A program made the translations under genes and the position numbers. The notes under the pieces are model-generated. The model did not search any database and was not told where the DNA came from. It saw only the letters and a list, made by a program, of their open reading frames with translations. A stretch of 64,000 bases of DNA. It comes from Clostridium jeddahitimonense (GTDB lineage Bacteria; Bacillota; Clostridia; Clostridiales; Clostridiaceae). The number at the start of each line of letters is the position of its first letter. Positions within the stretch are counted from its first letter, which is position 1. Of the stretch, positions 43,328-52,652 are shown piece after piece. The DNA lies in contig LM994670.1 of assembly GCA_000753455.2 (NCBI GenBank), positions 1,802,919 through 1,866,918 of the forward strand, read 5' to 3'.

Positions 43328-44758
43328 ATGAAGTTAACTAAAGGTCAAAATAGATTTATAAATAATAAGTCTATGGGGATAACATTTTTAAAAGGTAAAA
43401 ATAATAGCGGTAAAACTACTGCTTCTATATATAGGACTATAAATCTTGAGAATAATTATTGTTTATATAATGAAGATAAAATATTATATGTAGCTTTAAA
43501 TAATGATAATGCTAATGAAATTAAAACTAGATACAATGACTTGAAAGAAAAAAATTATTTCTACTCTCTTTTTTCTTCTATAGATGATAAAGTTACAATT
43601 CTTTCATTACCAGAGCTTATACTAGAATATTGTAATAAATACAAAGTACATAATAATATAAATCTTGAATATAAATCTAAAGATTCTTTGATTTGTATAA
43701 TGAAAGATGAGGGCTTTACTGAAGCTATTAATCAGTGTAAAAAGAAATCTAAGTTAATTAACAAATTATCTTTAGAAAATTTGTTGGATGAAATTCTTTG
43801 GATTAAATCTTCTAATTTTACATTAGACCAATATATGAATAGCAATAGAACAGGTGTTGTAAAGAGAGCAAGAAAAAACTCTATATCAAGAAGATTACTA
43901 TATAACTTAATGGAAATGTACAATGAAAAAATGCTTCAAAATCAATTTATGGACAAGTACGATCGTATTAAATTTGCAAAAGAGTTTAGCAAAAATATTA
44001 ATTGTAAGTATAAACATATAATAGTAGATGGTGGAGAGAAGATTAGTAAAGGTGAGATTAGCTTCATTACTTCTTTATACAATATATCTAATACATCTTC
44101 TTTGACTTTTATAATAAATACCGAAGAGGATATGGGAATTGATTCGTGGTTTGTTAAAGGAAAGAAGACAACTTTTTTAGAAGATGAATTTAAAAATAAA
44201 ACGTATGTTTTAAAAAACTTTGCTATTAATAATGAAGTAAAAAAGGTAGATTATATGGATAAATTTAAATATATTAATTTAAAGCATAGAAGTGAATTTG
44301 ATTTTAATATAGATAGTTTAAGTGGATCTAAGGAAATATATTTACAAGATAATATAGTATTTAAAGAAGACGAATTAAAAGAGATACCGGTATTCAATCA
44401 GATTGCAGCTGGTAATCCAATTGAAATAAATGATGAAATAAGAGAAAGTTTTTATCTTCCATCAGGGTGGCTAGAAAGAGGTAAAGATACCTTTATACTT
44501 GAAGTAAAGGGAGATAGTATGATTGATAAAAATATTTTTAATGGAGATTTAGTTGTTATAAAGAAGCAGCATACAGCTTACAATAACGATATTGTAGCAG
44601 CATCATTAGATGGTGAAGCAACATTGAAAATATTGAATACAAATGATAAGTATCCTAAGCTTATGCCTGCAAACAGCAGATATAGTGAAATAAATTTATC
44701 TAATAAAGAGGTAAGTATTTTAGGGGTAGCAATAGGAATAATAAAACAACATTATTAA
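43328..44758 (+). CDS. UvrD-like ATPase domain fused to a LexA-type S24 self-cleaving peptidase
   Basis: A 476-residue fusion. Residues 1-340 resemble domain 1A of SF1 helicases: Q-motif-like LTKGQNRFI (3-11), Walker A GKNNSGKT (23-30), and IIVDGGEKIS (231-240) in the Walker B position, with Asp234 kept but the catalytic Glu replaced by Gly235. Helicase domain 2A motifs are absent. Residues 351-476 form a LexA-like S24 domain: Ala361-Gly362 in IAAGNP is the expected self-cleavage bond, Ser397 (GDSMID) and Lys434 (ATLKIL) the dyad. No helix-turn-helix is visible. ATG 43328 has AGGTGG 5 nt upstream. Role unknown; DNA-damage sensing is an inference. Confidence 0.88.
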   Translation: MKLTKGQNRFINNKSMGITFLKGKNNSGKTTASIYRTINLENNYCLYNEDKILYVALNNDNANEIKTRYNDLKEKNYFYSLFSSIDDKVTILSLPELILEYCNKYKVHNNINLEYKSKDSLICIMKDEGFTEAINQCKKKSKLINKLSLENLLDEILWIKSSNFTLDQYMNSNRTGVVKRARKNSISRRLLYNLMEMYNEKMLQNQFMDKYDRIKFAKEFSKNINCKYKHIIVDGGEKISKGEISFITSLYNISNTSSLTFIINTEEDMGIDSWFVKGKKTTFLEDEFKNKTYVLKNFAINNEVKKVDYMDKFKYINLKHRSEFDFNIDSLSGSKEIYLQDNIVFKEDELKEIPVFNQIAAGNPIEINDEIRESFYLPSGWLERGKDTFILEVKGDSMIDKNIFNGDLVVIKKQHTAYNNDIVAASLDGEATLKILNTNDKYPKLMPANSRYSEINLSNKEVSILGVAIGIIKQHY

Positions 44759-44773
44759 AAGGGGGCGTTTAAT

Positions 44774-45967
44774 ATGGTGTCAAAGAGTATGGAATTATTA
44801 ATGCAAAACAACTCTGTTATTAGAGAGATGTTTGATGAAGGTAAGAGGTTAGAGAAAATATATGGTGAGGAAAATGTTTTTGATTTTAGTATTGGAAATC
44901 CTAGTGTAATTCCTCCAAATGAGATTAAAGAAAATATAATGAGAATATTAAATGATGAAAGTCCATTAGATATCCATGGATATATGAATAATTCGGGATA
45001 TTTTTCTGTTAGAGATAATATAGCTAAACATTTAACTAAAACAAAAGGAGTTTCTTTAGAGGATAAAAATATTATTATGACTTGTGGAGCCGCAGGTGGA
45101 CTTAATATTATTATGAAAACATTAATTAATCCGGAAGATGAAGTTATAATATTAGCGCCGTATTTTGGTGAATATATAAATTATATTAATAATTATAGTG
45201 GTAAAACTATGATGGTTTCTTGTAAAGAAGATACTTTTGAACCAAAGTTAGATGAGTTAAAGGAAAAAATATCAGATAGAACTAAAGCTATAATAATTAA
45301 CTCTCCAAACAATCCTTCAGGAATAATTTATTCTGAAGAAACTATAAAAGCTATAAGCAATATTTTAACAGAAACTTCAAAAAAATTTGGGACTACTATA
45401 TATTTAATATCCGATGAGCCATATAGAGAGATTGTATATGATGGCGAATGTGTGCCGTATATTCTTAAATACTATAAGAACTCTTTAATAGTATATTCAT
45501 ACAGTAAGTCTTTATCATTACCAGGTGAAAGAATTGGATATATAGTTGTGAATCCAGAATTGGATTATTTATCAGAAATATTATCAGCGTTAAATATTGC
45601 TAATAGAGTATTGGGATTTGTTAACGCACCATCACTTTTTCAAAAGGTTGTATCTATGTCATTAGACTTAGAAGTTGATGTTGATATTTATAAGAAAAAT
45701 AGAGATTTACTATATAATCATCTTACTAATTTGGGATTTGAATGCTTAAAACCACAAGGGGCTTTTTATTTATTCCCAAAGTCTCCTATTAAAGATGATA
45801 AGAAGTTTTGTAATGAATTAAAAAAGTTTAACATATTAGCTGTTCCTGGATCTGTTTTTGGATGTGAGGGTTATTTTAGACTTTCTTATTGCGTTAATTA
45901 TGAAAAGATTAAAAAGTCTTTAAAAGCCTTTGAAAAGGTAGCTGAGTTATTTAATGATTATTTATAA
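44774..45967 (+). CDS. PLP-dependent aminotransferase, class I/II
   Basis: A 397-residue fold-type I aminotransferase. The PLP lysine is in SYSKSLSLPGERIGY near residue 243; other conserved segments are FSIGNPSVIPP, TCGAAGGLNIIMKT, INSPNNPSG near 175 and SDEPYREIVYDG. Members act as aspartate or aromatic aminotransferases; the substrate is unclear. ATG is preceded by AGGGGGCG, 15 nt after the fusion gene. A pyridoxal kinase gene follows 45 nt later, which would supply the PLP cofactor (inference). Confidence 0.92.
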   Translation: MVSKSMELLMQNNSVIREMFDEGKRLEKIYGEENVFDFSIGNPSVIPPNEIKENIMRILNDESPLDIHGYMNNSGYFSVRDNIAKHLTKTKGVSLEDKNIIMTCGAAGGLNIIMKTLINPEDEVIILAPYFGEYINYINNYSGKTMMVSCKEDTFEPKLDELKEKISDRTKAIIINSPNNPSGIIYSEETIKAISNILTETSKKFGTTIYLISDEPYREIVYDGECVPYILKYYKNSLIVYSYSKSLSLPGERIGYIVVNPELDYLSEILSALNIANRVLGFVNAPSLFQKVVSMSLDLEVDVDIYKKNRDLLYNHLTNLGFECLKPQGAFYLFPKSPIKDDKKFCNELKKFNILAVPGSVFGCEGYFRLSYCVNYEKIKKSLKAFEKVAELFNDYL

Positions 45968-46012
45968 TATAAGGTTTTTGTGTAGTACAGAAGAACTATA
46001 GGTGGTGTAATA

Positions 46013-46837
46013 GTGTCAAAGTTAGTCAAAAAGGTTGCAGCAGTTCATGATTTAGCTGGAATAGGTAGGTGTTCCTTAACTGCAGCTATACCTATATTAT
46101 CTGTGTTAGGTTTACAAGCATGTCCTCTTCCAACAGCGATTTTATCTTGTCAGACAGATTATCCAAAGTTTCATTTTTTTGATTTTACTGGTGAAATGAA
46201 GCCGTATATTAATACTTGGAATAGTATGGATTTGAAATTTGATGGTATATATAGTGGCTTTTTAGGTTCTGAGGATCAAATTAATATAGTAATAGATTTG
46301 ATAGAAAAACATAAAGAAGCTTTAATCGTCGTAGATCCAGTAATGGGTGATAATGGAGAAAAGTATAAAACTTATACAGAGGAGATGTGTAACAGAATAA
46401 AAGAATTAGTTAGGCATGCTGATGTAGTAACACCGAATTTAACTGAATGTTGTATTTTAACTGATAGGGCCTATAATGATGTTACAAATGAAGATAATCT
46501 ACTAGGAATAGCTAAGGAGATTAGCGAGCTAGGTCCTGAAAAAGTTGTAATAACTGGTGTTGTTAAAGATGATAAAGTAATAACTTTTGCTTATGATAGA
46601 AAAAACAACGAGAGTTTTTTTGTATCTAGTAGCTATAATAAAAAATCATATAGTGGAACGGGTGATATTTTTACATCTATTATTTGTGGAATGTTAGTAA
46701 ATGGTTTTGATTTTAAAAAATCAGTAGAAAAAGCTTGTGATTTTATAAAAAAAGCTGTAGATATTACAACTTTAGAAAATTCAGATGAGAAAAATGGAAT
46801 TTTATTTGAACCATTATTAAAAGAATTATTTATGTGA
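46013..46837 (+). CDS. pdxY: Pyridoxal/pyridoxamine kinase
   Basis: Phosphorylates pyridoxal-type B6 vitamers in the salvage route to PLP. The 274-residue ribokinase-fold protein has VHDLAGIGRCSLTAAIPIL at the start, VVDPVMGDNGEKY near 107, TPNLTECCILT near 142 and the anion-hole motif YSGTGDIFTSII near 216 with the catalytic Asp. ThiD-like hydroxymethylpyrimidine kinases are close relatives, but the N-terminal pattern fits PdxY. The start is GTG 46013 with AGGTGG 6 nt upstream. Confidence 0.9.
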   Translation: MSKLVKKVAAVHDLAGIGRCSLTAAIPILSVLGLQACPLPTAILSCQTDYPKFHFFDFTGEMKPYINTWNSMDLKFDGIYSGFLGSEDQINIVIDLIEKHKEALIVVDPVMGDNGEKYKTYTEEMCNRIKELVRHADVVTPNLTECCILTDRAYNDVTNEDNLLGIAKEISELGPEKVVITGVVKDDKVITFAYDRKNNESFFVSSSYNKKSYSGTGDIFTSIICGMLVNGFDFKKSVEKACDFIKKAVDITTLENSDEKNGILFEPLLKELFM

Positions 46838-46981
46838 TATGTTAATTAATTTTAATTTGAATAAAATGATTAAAATTGGGTAAATTTTAAATAGGGTAAT
46901 AAATGTAATATATACCCCTTGAATTTTAGAGTGAAGTATGTTAACATTTAAAAAGAAGTAATTTACTAATAGCTTAAAAAC

Positions 46982-47008
46982 AAAGTGGGGTATAAATTCC
47001 CGCTTTTT
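46982..47008 (+). terminator. Probable terminator of pdxY
   Basis: AAAGTGGG (46982-46989) pairs with CCCGCTTT (46999-47006), one T-G pair, then TTTCT. First of two hairpins between pdxY and rimP. Confidence 0.65.
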
Positions 47009-47015
47009 CTATTTG

Positions 47016-47046
47016 AACGCAACTACTTTACCTAGTTGCGTTTTTA
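47016..47046 (+). promoter_or_regulatory. Second hairpin, leader of the rimP-nusA operon or tandem terminator
   Basis: AACGCAACT (47016-47024) pairs with AGTTGCGTT (47034-47042), followed by TTTAC, about 50 nt before the rimP start. No good promoter lies between this hairpin and rimP, so it may be an attenuator in the leader. Confidence 0.55.
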
Positions 47047-47097
47047 CGTACATTTTTAAATTACTTAAAAAACTGAATATTGTAAAGGAGGGTTAAT

Positions 47098-47562
47098 ATG
47101 AAAGTTGAGTCTTTAATTAAAGAGATTTACGGAATTGTTGAGCCTATGGCTAATGAACTTAACTTAGAAATATATCACATTGAATATGTTAAGGAAAATG
47201 GAGAGTATTATTTAAGAATATATATAGATAAGGATGGGGGAATATTCCTATCTGACTGTGAAGCTCTTTCAAGAAGAGTTAGTGATGTACTAGATGAAGT
47301 AGATCCAATAAAAGAAGCTTATTTCTTAGAAGTTTCTTCACCAGGATTAAACAGAAGATTATTTACTAATGATCACTATGTAAAATTTGTTGGCAGAGAA
47401 GTTTTAGTAAGATTAACTAAAGCATTAGATGGAAATAAGAACTTTAAAGGAATTTTAAAGGAAGTTAATGAAGATAATATAATTGTTGAATTAGAAGGCG
47501 AAAAATTACAAACTATTCCTAAAGATAAGATAAAATCTACAAACTTAGAAGGGGAAATATAG
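47098..47562 (+). CDS. rimP: Ribosome maturation factor RimP
   Basis: Assists 30S subunit assembly. The 154-residue protein has the family pattern: helical start with VEPMANELNLEIYHIEYVKENGEYYLRIYID, DCEALSRRVSDVLDEVDPI and YFLEVSSPGLNRRL near 83-96. An AAGGAGG site precedes ATG. It is the first gene of the conserved rimP-nusA-rnpM-ylxQ-infB-rbfA cluster. Confidence 0.96.
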   Translation: MKVESLIKEIYGIVEPMANELNLEIYHIEYVKENGEYYLRIYIDKDGGIFLSDCEALSRRVSDVLDEVDPIKEAYFLEVSSPGLNRRLFTNDHYVKFVGREVLVRLTKALDGNKNFKGILKEVNEDNIIVELEGEKLQTIPKDKIKSTNLEGEI

Positions 47563-47579
47563 CAAGGAGGGTAATCAAA

Positions 47580-48638
47580 ATGAATGAGGAGTTTATAGGA
47601 GCTCTTAGAGAAATTGTTAAGGAAAAAGGTATTAGTGAGGATTTATTATTTGAAACTATAGAGGATGCATTAGAGGCTGCATACAAAAAGAATTATGCTG
47701 GACCTAATTCTGCAGCTGCAAATGTAAAAGTTACAATAAATAGAGACAACGGAGAGATTCACGTTTATTCTCAAAAAATAGTTGTTGAAGAAATTTTTGA
47801 TAATGTAACGGAAATAGGTTTAGAGGAAGCAAAGGAAATAAATCCTAAGTATGATTTAAACGATGTAGTTGATTTTGAGGTTACACCTAAAAACTTTGGT
47901 AGAGTTGCAGCACAACTTGCTAAAGGAGTTGTGACTCAAAGAATTAGAGAAGCTGAGAGAAGCATTATATATAATGAATACAAAGAAAAAGAATATGATA
48001 TCATTACTGGTACTATATTAAGAAAAGATAAAGGTAACGTATTTGTTAATATAGGTAAGCTTGAAACAGCAATAGGGCCAAATGAACAAATGCCTGGAGA
48101 AGTCTATAAATTCCCAGAAAAGGTTAAACTTTATGTTGTAGAAGTTAAAAATACACCAAAAGGAGCACAAGTTGTTGTGTCAAGAACACATCCTGGTCTA
48201 GTTAAAAGATTATTTGAACTAGAAGTTCCAGAAATACATGAAGGTGTTGTAGAGATTAAGAGTATATCAAGAGAAGCAGGTTCAAGAAGCAAGGTTGCTG
48301 TGGTTTCTCATGATGAAAATGTTGATCCGATGGGAGCTTGCGTTGGACCTAAAGGGGCACGTGTACAAAATATAGTAAATGAACTTAAAGGTGAAAAATT
48401 AGATATAATAAAATGGAGTAAAGCTCCAGAAGAGTTTATAGCTAGTGCTTTAAGTCCTGCAAAAGTATTAAGTGTAGATGTTGATGAAGAAAATAAATCA
48501 GCTAAGGTTGTTGTTGACGATAACCAACTTTCATTAGCTATAGGTAAAGAAGGGCAAAATGTTAGATTAGCTGCAAAATTAACTGGATGGAAGATAGATA
48601 TAAAGAGCAAATCTCAAGCTGAAGCAGCTACTGAATAG
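47580..48638 (+). CDS. nusA: Transcription elongation factor NusA
   Basis: Binds RNA polymerase and modulates pausing, termination and antitermination. The 352-residue protein has the N-terminal polymerase-binding domain (1-125), an S1 domain (about 135-200), and two KH domains with MGACVGPKGARVQNIV near 250 and LAIGKEGQNVRLAAKLTGWKIDI near 320. The acidic C-terminal repeats of E. coli NusA are absent, as is usual in Firmicutes. AAGGAGGG precedes ATG. Confidence 0.97.
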   Translation: MNEEFIGALREIVKEKGISEDLLFETIEDALEAAYKKNYAGPNSAAANVKVTINRDNGEIHVYSQKIVVEEIFDNVTEIGLEEAKEINPKYDLNDVVDFEVTPKNFGRVAAQLAKGVVTQRIREAERSIIYNEYKEKEYDIITGTILRKDKGNVFVNIGKLETAIGPNEQMPGEVYKFPEKVKLYVVEVKNTPKGAQVVVSRTHPGLVKRLFELEVPEIHEGVVEIKSISREAGSRSKVAVVSHDENVDPMGACVGPKGARVQNIVNELKGEKLDIIKWSKAPEEFIASALSPAKVLSVDVDEENKSAKVVVDDNQLSLAIGKEGQNVRLAAKLTGWKIDIKSKSQAEAATE

Positions 48639-48651
48639 AGGTGATTTTTTT

Positions 48652-48918
48652 ATGAAAGTAAAAAAGATACCATTAAGAATGTGTACTGGATGCATGGAGA
48701 TGAAACCTAAAAAAGAACTTATAAGAGTTGTTAAGAGCCCGGAAGGGGAAGTTTCAGTAGATTTAACTGGCAAAAAATCCGGTAGAGGAGCATATGTTTG
48801 TAAAAATGCTGAATGTCTTGAAAAGGCTTTTAAAGCAAAAAGATTAAGTAGAAATCTAGATGTTGTTATAGATGAAGAAATATACAACAGACTAAGGAAT
48901 GAGATAGAAAATGAATAA
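48652..48918 (+). CDS. rnpM: YlxR family protein (RnpM), RNase P modulator
   Basis: A small RNA-binding protein of 88 residues. The YlxR signature is clear: PLRMCTGCMEMKPKKELIRVV near the start and the GRGAYVC segment near 45. The B. subtilis homologue binds the RNA of RNase P and reduces its activity. It overlaps the following ylxQ gene by 8 nt, and the nusA-rnpM gap is 13 nt. Confidence 0.95.
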   Translation: MKVKKIPLRMCTGCMEMKPKKELIRVVKSPEGEVSVDLTGKKSGRGAYVCKNAECLEKAFKAKRLSRNLDVVIDEEIYNRLRNEIENE

Positions 48919-49225
48919 ATTTTTTAATTTTCTAGGTTTAGTAAAAAGATCAGGAAATTTAATTGAAGGTTATAGTAAATGTGATGAACAAAGAAATAGA
49001 ATCAGTCTATATCTTGTAATTCTTTCTAATGATGCATCAGATAGTACAAGAAGAAAGTTTAGAAATCATTGCGCTGAAAAAGAAATACCTTTAATAGAGG
49101 ACTTTTCAAAAGAAGAGCTTGGAATTGCTATTGGAAGAGCTGAAATAAAAATTTTAGCATTAAAAGATAAAAATATGGCAGAAAAACTATTGTCATTATA
49201 CAAAACAGAAAAAGTAACAAATTAA
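48911..49225 (+). CDS. ylxQ: YlxQ, L7Ae/L30e-type ribosomal protein homologue
   Basis: A 104-residue putative RNA-binding protein with the L7Ae fold: NFLGLVKRSGNLIEGYSKC at the start, LVILSNDASDSTRRKF and ELGIAIGRAEIKILAL near the end. Homologues bind kink-turn RNA; the cellular target of YlxQ is unsettled. ATG lies 8 nt inside the end of rnpM, so translation is coupled. Confidence 0.94.
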   Translation: MNKFFNFLGLVKRSGNLIEGYSKCDEQRNRISLYLVILSNDASDSTRRKFRNHCAEKEIPLIEDFSKEELGIAIGRAEIKILALKDKNMAEKLLSLYKTEKVTN

Positions 49226-49240
49226 CCGGGGGTGATTTTA

Positions 49241-51313
49241 TTGTCAAAGATTAGAGTATATGAATTGGCAAAAGAGCTTAATGTTAGCTCGAAAGATTTA
49301 ATAAATTTATTAATGGATGAATTTAGCATAGAAGTGAAAAACCACATGAGTGTAATAGAAGATGAGGATGCAGAACTTATAAAAGAATTATTAGGTGGAT
49401 CTTCAGATAGTAGCTCAGAAGATGGAGAAAAGAAAACCATAGTTGATGAATATGAAGATGAATTAGCTGAAGAGTTAAATAAAGGTGTAAGAAAAAAGAA
49501 GAAGACTAAGAAACAATTAGAGCAGGAAGAAATTGAAAGAAATGCTGAAGCTGCATCAGGAGTTATTGAAATAGGTGAAACTATTACAGTTAAAGAATTA
49601 TCTGAAAAGCTTGGAAAACCTAGCAATGATGTAATTAGAACTTTAATATTCACAGGGGTTATGGCTGCATTAAATCAAGAAATAGATTTTAATACTGCTG
49701 AAAAAGTATGTGAGAAATATGAAGTTTTAGTTGCAAGAAAAGAAGAAAATAACGAATTAGAAGAGTTTGAAGAAGAAGTTGAAGCTTCAGAAGAAAACTT
49801 AGAAAAGAGACCTCCAATAGTTACAGTAATGGGGCATGTTGACCATGGTAAGACATCACTTTTAGATGCTATAAGACATGCAAAAGTTACTGTAGGTGAA
49901 GCAGGTGGAATAACTCAACATATTGGTGCTTACACTGTAACTTTAAATGGAGAAAAGATAACATTCTTAGATACTCCTGGACATGAAGCCTTCACTGCCA
50001 TGAGAGCAAGGGGCGCACAAGTTACTGATATAGTTATATTAGTTGTAGCTGCTGACGATGGAATAATGCCTCAAACTAAAGAAGCAATTAACCACTGTAA
50101 AGCTGCTGGAGTTCCAATGATAGTTGCTATAAATAAAATAGATAGACCAGGTGCTAACATAGATAGAGTTAAACAAGAGTTAACTGAACATGGTCTAGTT
50201 GCAGAAGACTGGGGAGGAGATACAATTTGTGTTCCTGTTTCAGCTAAAACTGGTGAAAATCTAGAAAGTCTTTTAGAAATGGTTATCTTAACTTCTGAAA
50301 TGCAAGAATTACAAGCTGATCCTAATAGAAAAGGTAAAGGAACTGTAATTGAAGCTAAGTTAGATAAAGGAAGAGGAGCAGTTGCATCTTTACTTATCCA
50401 AAATGGTACTTTAAATGTAGGAGATTCAATATTAGTTGGATCAACTTATGGTAGAATCAGAGCTATGTTTGATGATAAAGGAAAGAAGATTAAATCTGCT
50501 GGACCATCAATTCCAGTTGAAGTATTAGGTTTATCTGAAGTTCCAGCTGCAGGTGATAGATTTGTAGTTGTTAAAGACGAAAAGACTGCAAGAAATATGG
50601 CTGAATCTAGAAAAGAAAAAATTAGAACTGAAAGCCATCAATCATCAAATAGAGTTTCATTAGAAGACTTATATAGCCAAATCCAAGAAGGTAAAGTAAA
50701 AGAATTATCAATAGTTGTTAAGGCTGATGTTCAAGGTTCAGTTGAAGCTATTAAACAATCTTTAGAAAAACTTTCTACCGATGATATTAAGGTTAGAGTT
50801 ATCCATGGTGCTGTAGGTGCTATAACTGAAACTGATGTAACTTTAGGAGCAGCTTCAAATGCCATCGTTATAGGATTTAACGTAAGACCTGATAACAATG
50901 CCGTAGCTCAAGCTGAAAAAGATAGTGTTGAAATTAAAACTTATAGAATAATCTATGATGCTATAGAAGATGTTAAATCAGCTATGATTGGTATGCTTGA
51001 TCCAGAATACAAAGAAGTTGTTAATGGTAAAGCAGAAGTAAGAATGACATATAAAATTTCAAATGTAGGAACTATAGCTGGATGCTATGTAATAGATGGT
51101 AAGATAGTAAGAAGTTCTGAAATAAGAGTTATTAGAGATGGAATAGTTATATTTGAATCAAAGCTTGCTTCTTTAAAGAGATTTAAAGATGACGCTAAAG
51201 AAGTTGCTAGAGGATATGAGTGTGGATTAAGCGTTGAAAAGTTCAATGACCTTAAAGAAGGAGACATAATCGAGTCATATTCAATGGAAGCTATTAAAAG
51301 AAAAGAGCTTTAA
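49241..51313 (+). CDS. infB: Translation initiation factor IF-2
   Basis: GTPase that brings fMet-tRNA to the 30S subunit. The 690-residue protein has an N-terminal IF2_N domain ([13 protein letters not shown]), a charged linker, a second IF2_N at about 110-160, the G domain with [10 protein letters not shown] near 195, DTPGHEAF and NKID, then the beta-barrel domains and the fMet-tRNA-binding C2 domain. The start is TTG 49241, which follows GGGGGTGAT by 5 nt and gives the usual [10 protein letters not shown] start; the GTG at 49232 lies inside that site. Confidence 0.96.
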   Translation: MSKIRVYELAKELNVSSKDLINLLMDEFSIEVKNHMSVIEDEDAELIKELLGGSSDSSSEDGEKKTIVDEYEDELAEELNKGVRKKKKTKKQLEQEEIERNAEAASGVIEIGETITVKELSEKLGKPSNDVIRTLIFTGVMAALNQEIDFNTAEKVCEKYEVLVARKEENNELEEFEEEVEASEENLEKRPPIVTVMGHVDHGKTSLLDAIRHAKVTVGEAGGITQHIGAYTVTLNGEKITFLDTPGHEAFTAMRARGAQVTDIVILVVAADDGIMPQTKEAINHCKAAGVPMIVAINKIDRPGANIDRVKQELTEHGLVAEDWGGDTICVPVSAKTGENLESLLEMVILTSEMQELQADPNRKGKGTVIEAKLDKGRGAVASLLIQNGTLNVGDSILVGSTYGRIRAMFDDKGKKIKSAGPSIPVEVLGLSEVPAAGDRFVVVKDEKTARNMAESRKEKIRTESHQSSNRVSLEDLYSQIQEGKVKELSIVVKADVQGSVEAIKQSLEKLSTDDIKVRVIHGAVGAITETDVTLGAASNAIVIGFNVRPDNNAVAQAEKDSVEIKTYRIIYDAIEDVKSAMIGMLDPEYKEVVNGKAEVRMTYKISNVGTIAGCYVIDGKIVRSSEIRVIRDGIVIFESKLASLKRFKDDAKEVARGYECGLSVEKFNDLKEGDIIESYSMEAIKRKEL

Positions 51314-51325
51314 GAGGTGAATTAA

Positions 51326-51676
51326 ATGGCTAACTATAGAGGCGGAAGAATAAACGAAGAAGTAAAAAGAGAGATAAGTAATATAATAAGAAATGAAATA
51401 AAAGATCCAAGACTTACTGCAATGGTTTCTGTTACTGATGTAAAAGTTACTAAGGATTTAAGATATGCAAAAGTTTTTGTAAGTATATTCGGAAAAGATG
51501 AAGAAGAAAAAAATAATACGTTTTTAGCCTTAAAGAATGCAAGTGGATATATTAGAAGAGAAATTGGTCAAAGAATTAATTTAAGATATAATCCACAAAT
51601 ATTATTTGAATTAGATGATTCAATTAATTATGGAATGCATATTGAAGAGTTAATTGCAAAGGTTAAGGATAAATAA
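51326..51676 (+). CDS. rbfA: Ribosome-binding factor A
   Basis: KH-like protein needed for late 30S maturation and cold adaptation. The 116-residue sequence has the family pattern: R-x-N/E-EVKREISNIIRNEIKDPRL, VTDVKVTKDLRYAKVFVSI and LRYNPQILFELDDSINYGMHI. AGAGGTG precedes ATG, 12 nt after infB. Confidence 0.96.
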   Translation: MANYRGGRINEEVKREISNIIRNEIKDPRLTAMVSVTDVKVTKDLRYAKVFVSIFGKDEEEKNNTFLALKNASGYIRREIGQRINLRYNPQILFELDDSINYGMHIEELIAKVKDK

Positions 51677-51677
51677 A

Positions 51678-52649
51678 GTGGACTTAAAGTCTATTAGTGA
51701 AATATTATTAGGTGCAAAAAAGATAGGCATTACCTACCATGTATCACCAGATGGTGATGCTGTAGGTAGTGTCCTTGCACTTCTACAAGGATTACGTATT
51801 ATTAATAAAGACGCTTACATCATATCAAAGGATAAGTTAAGTGAAAATCTTAATTATCTTCCAGCTTCGAATGAAGTAACAGGAAATATAACAGAACCAA
51901 CTCAAGATACAGACGTTGTAATAGTTTTAGATTGTGGAAACTTAGAAAGAGTTTGTGCTAATTTAAATAATTTTAATGGGGTATTATTGAATGTAGATCA
52001 TCATCTTTCTAATGATTTTTACGGAGACAGTAATTACGTAGATACAACAGCTTCTGCTACAGCTGAAATAGTATATGAACTTCTAGGGTTATTAGGAGTA
52101 GATGTATCTATAGATAATGAAAAAACATTAAATGTTGCTACATGTCTTTATACATCTTTAGTTACAGATACTGGTTGTTTCAGACATTCAAATGTAACTG
52201 ATAGAACGTTACTAATTGCTAGCAATTTAAAAAAGATCGGTGTAAATAATACTTATATTTATCAAAGTCTTTTCGATAATAAGGAATTTGATAGAGTTAG
52301 GTTTATTGGTAAAGTAATAAGTAATATGAAATTAGTATTAGGTGGTAAAGTGGCTTTAATAGAATTACCAAATAGCTTTGCTAATGAGTTTAGTATAGAA
52401 ATTGGAGATACATCTGATATTATATCTTACGGTTTACAAATTAAAGGTGTAGAAGTTACACTTTTAATTAAAGAAGTTGAAAATGGCGTAAAGTGTAGCT
52501 TGCGTTCAAAAAACGATGTAGATGTAAGAAAGATTGCTGAGATTTTTGGCGGTGGAGGACATACTAAAGCTGCAGGAATATCATTTAAAGATAAATCTAT
52601 AAATGAAGCAAAAGAAATTCTTTTAAAAGAAATAGAGAAAGAGTTGTAG
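51678..52649 (+). CDS. nrnA: Bifunctional oligoribonuclease/PAP phosphatase NrnA (copy 2)
   Basis: Degrades short RNA oligomers and 3'-phosphoadenosine 5'-phosphate using manganese. The 323-residue protein shows HVSPDGDAVGS near 20-30, LDCGNLER, VDHHLSNDF near 104, TDTGCFRHSN and the DHHA1 motif FGGGGHTKAAGIS near the end. GTG 51678, one base after the rbfA stop and behind AAGGAT, is preferred to the TTG inside rbfA at 51654. This is the usual Firmicute place for nrnA, between rbfA and truB. Confidence 0.94.
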   Translation: MDLKSISEILLGAKKIGITYHVSPDGDAVGSVLALLQGLRIINKDAYIISKDKLSENLNYLPASNEVTGNITEPTQDTDVVIVLDCGNLERVCANLNNFNGVLLNVDHHLSNDFYGDSNYVDTTASATAEIVYELLGLLGVDVSIDNEKTLNVATCLYTSLVTDTGCFRHSNVTDRTLLIASNLKKIGVNNTYIYQSLFDNKEFDRVRFIGKVISNMKLVLGGKVALIELPNSFANEFSIEIGDTSDIISYGLQIKGVEVTLLIKEVENGVKCSLRSKNDVDVRKIAEIFGGGGHTKAAGISFKDKSINEAKEILLKEIEKEL

Positions 52650-52652
52650 AAA

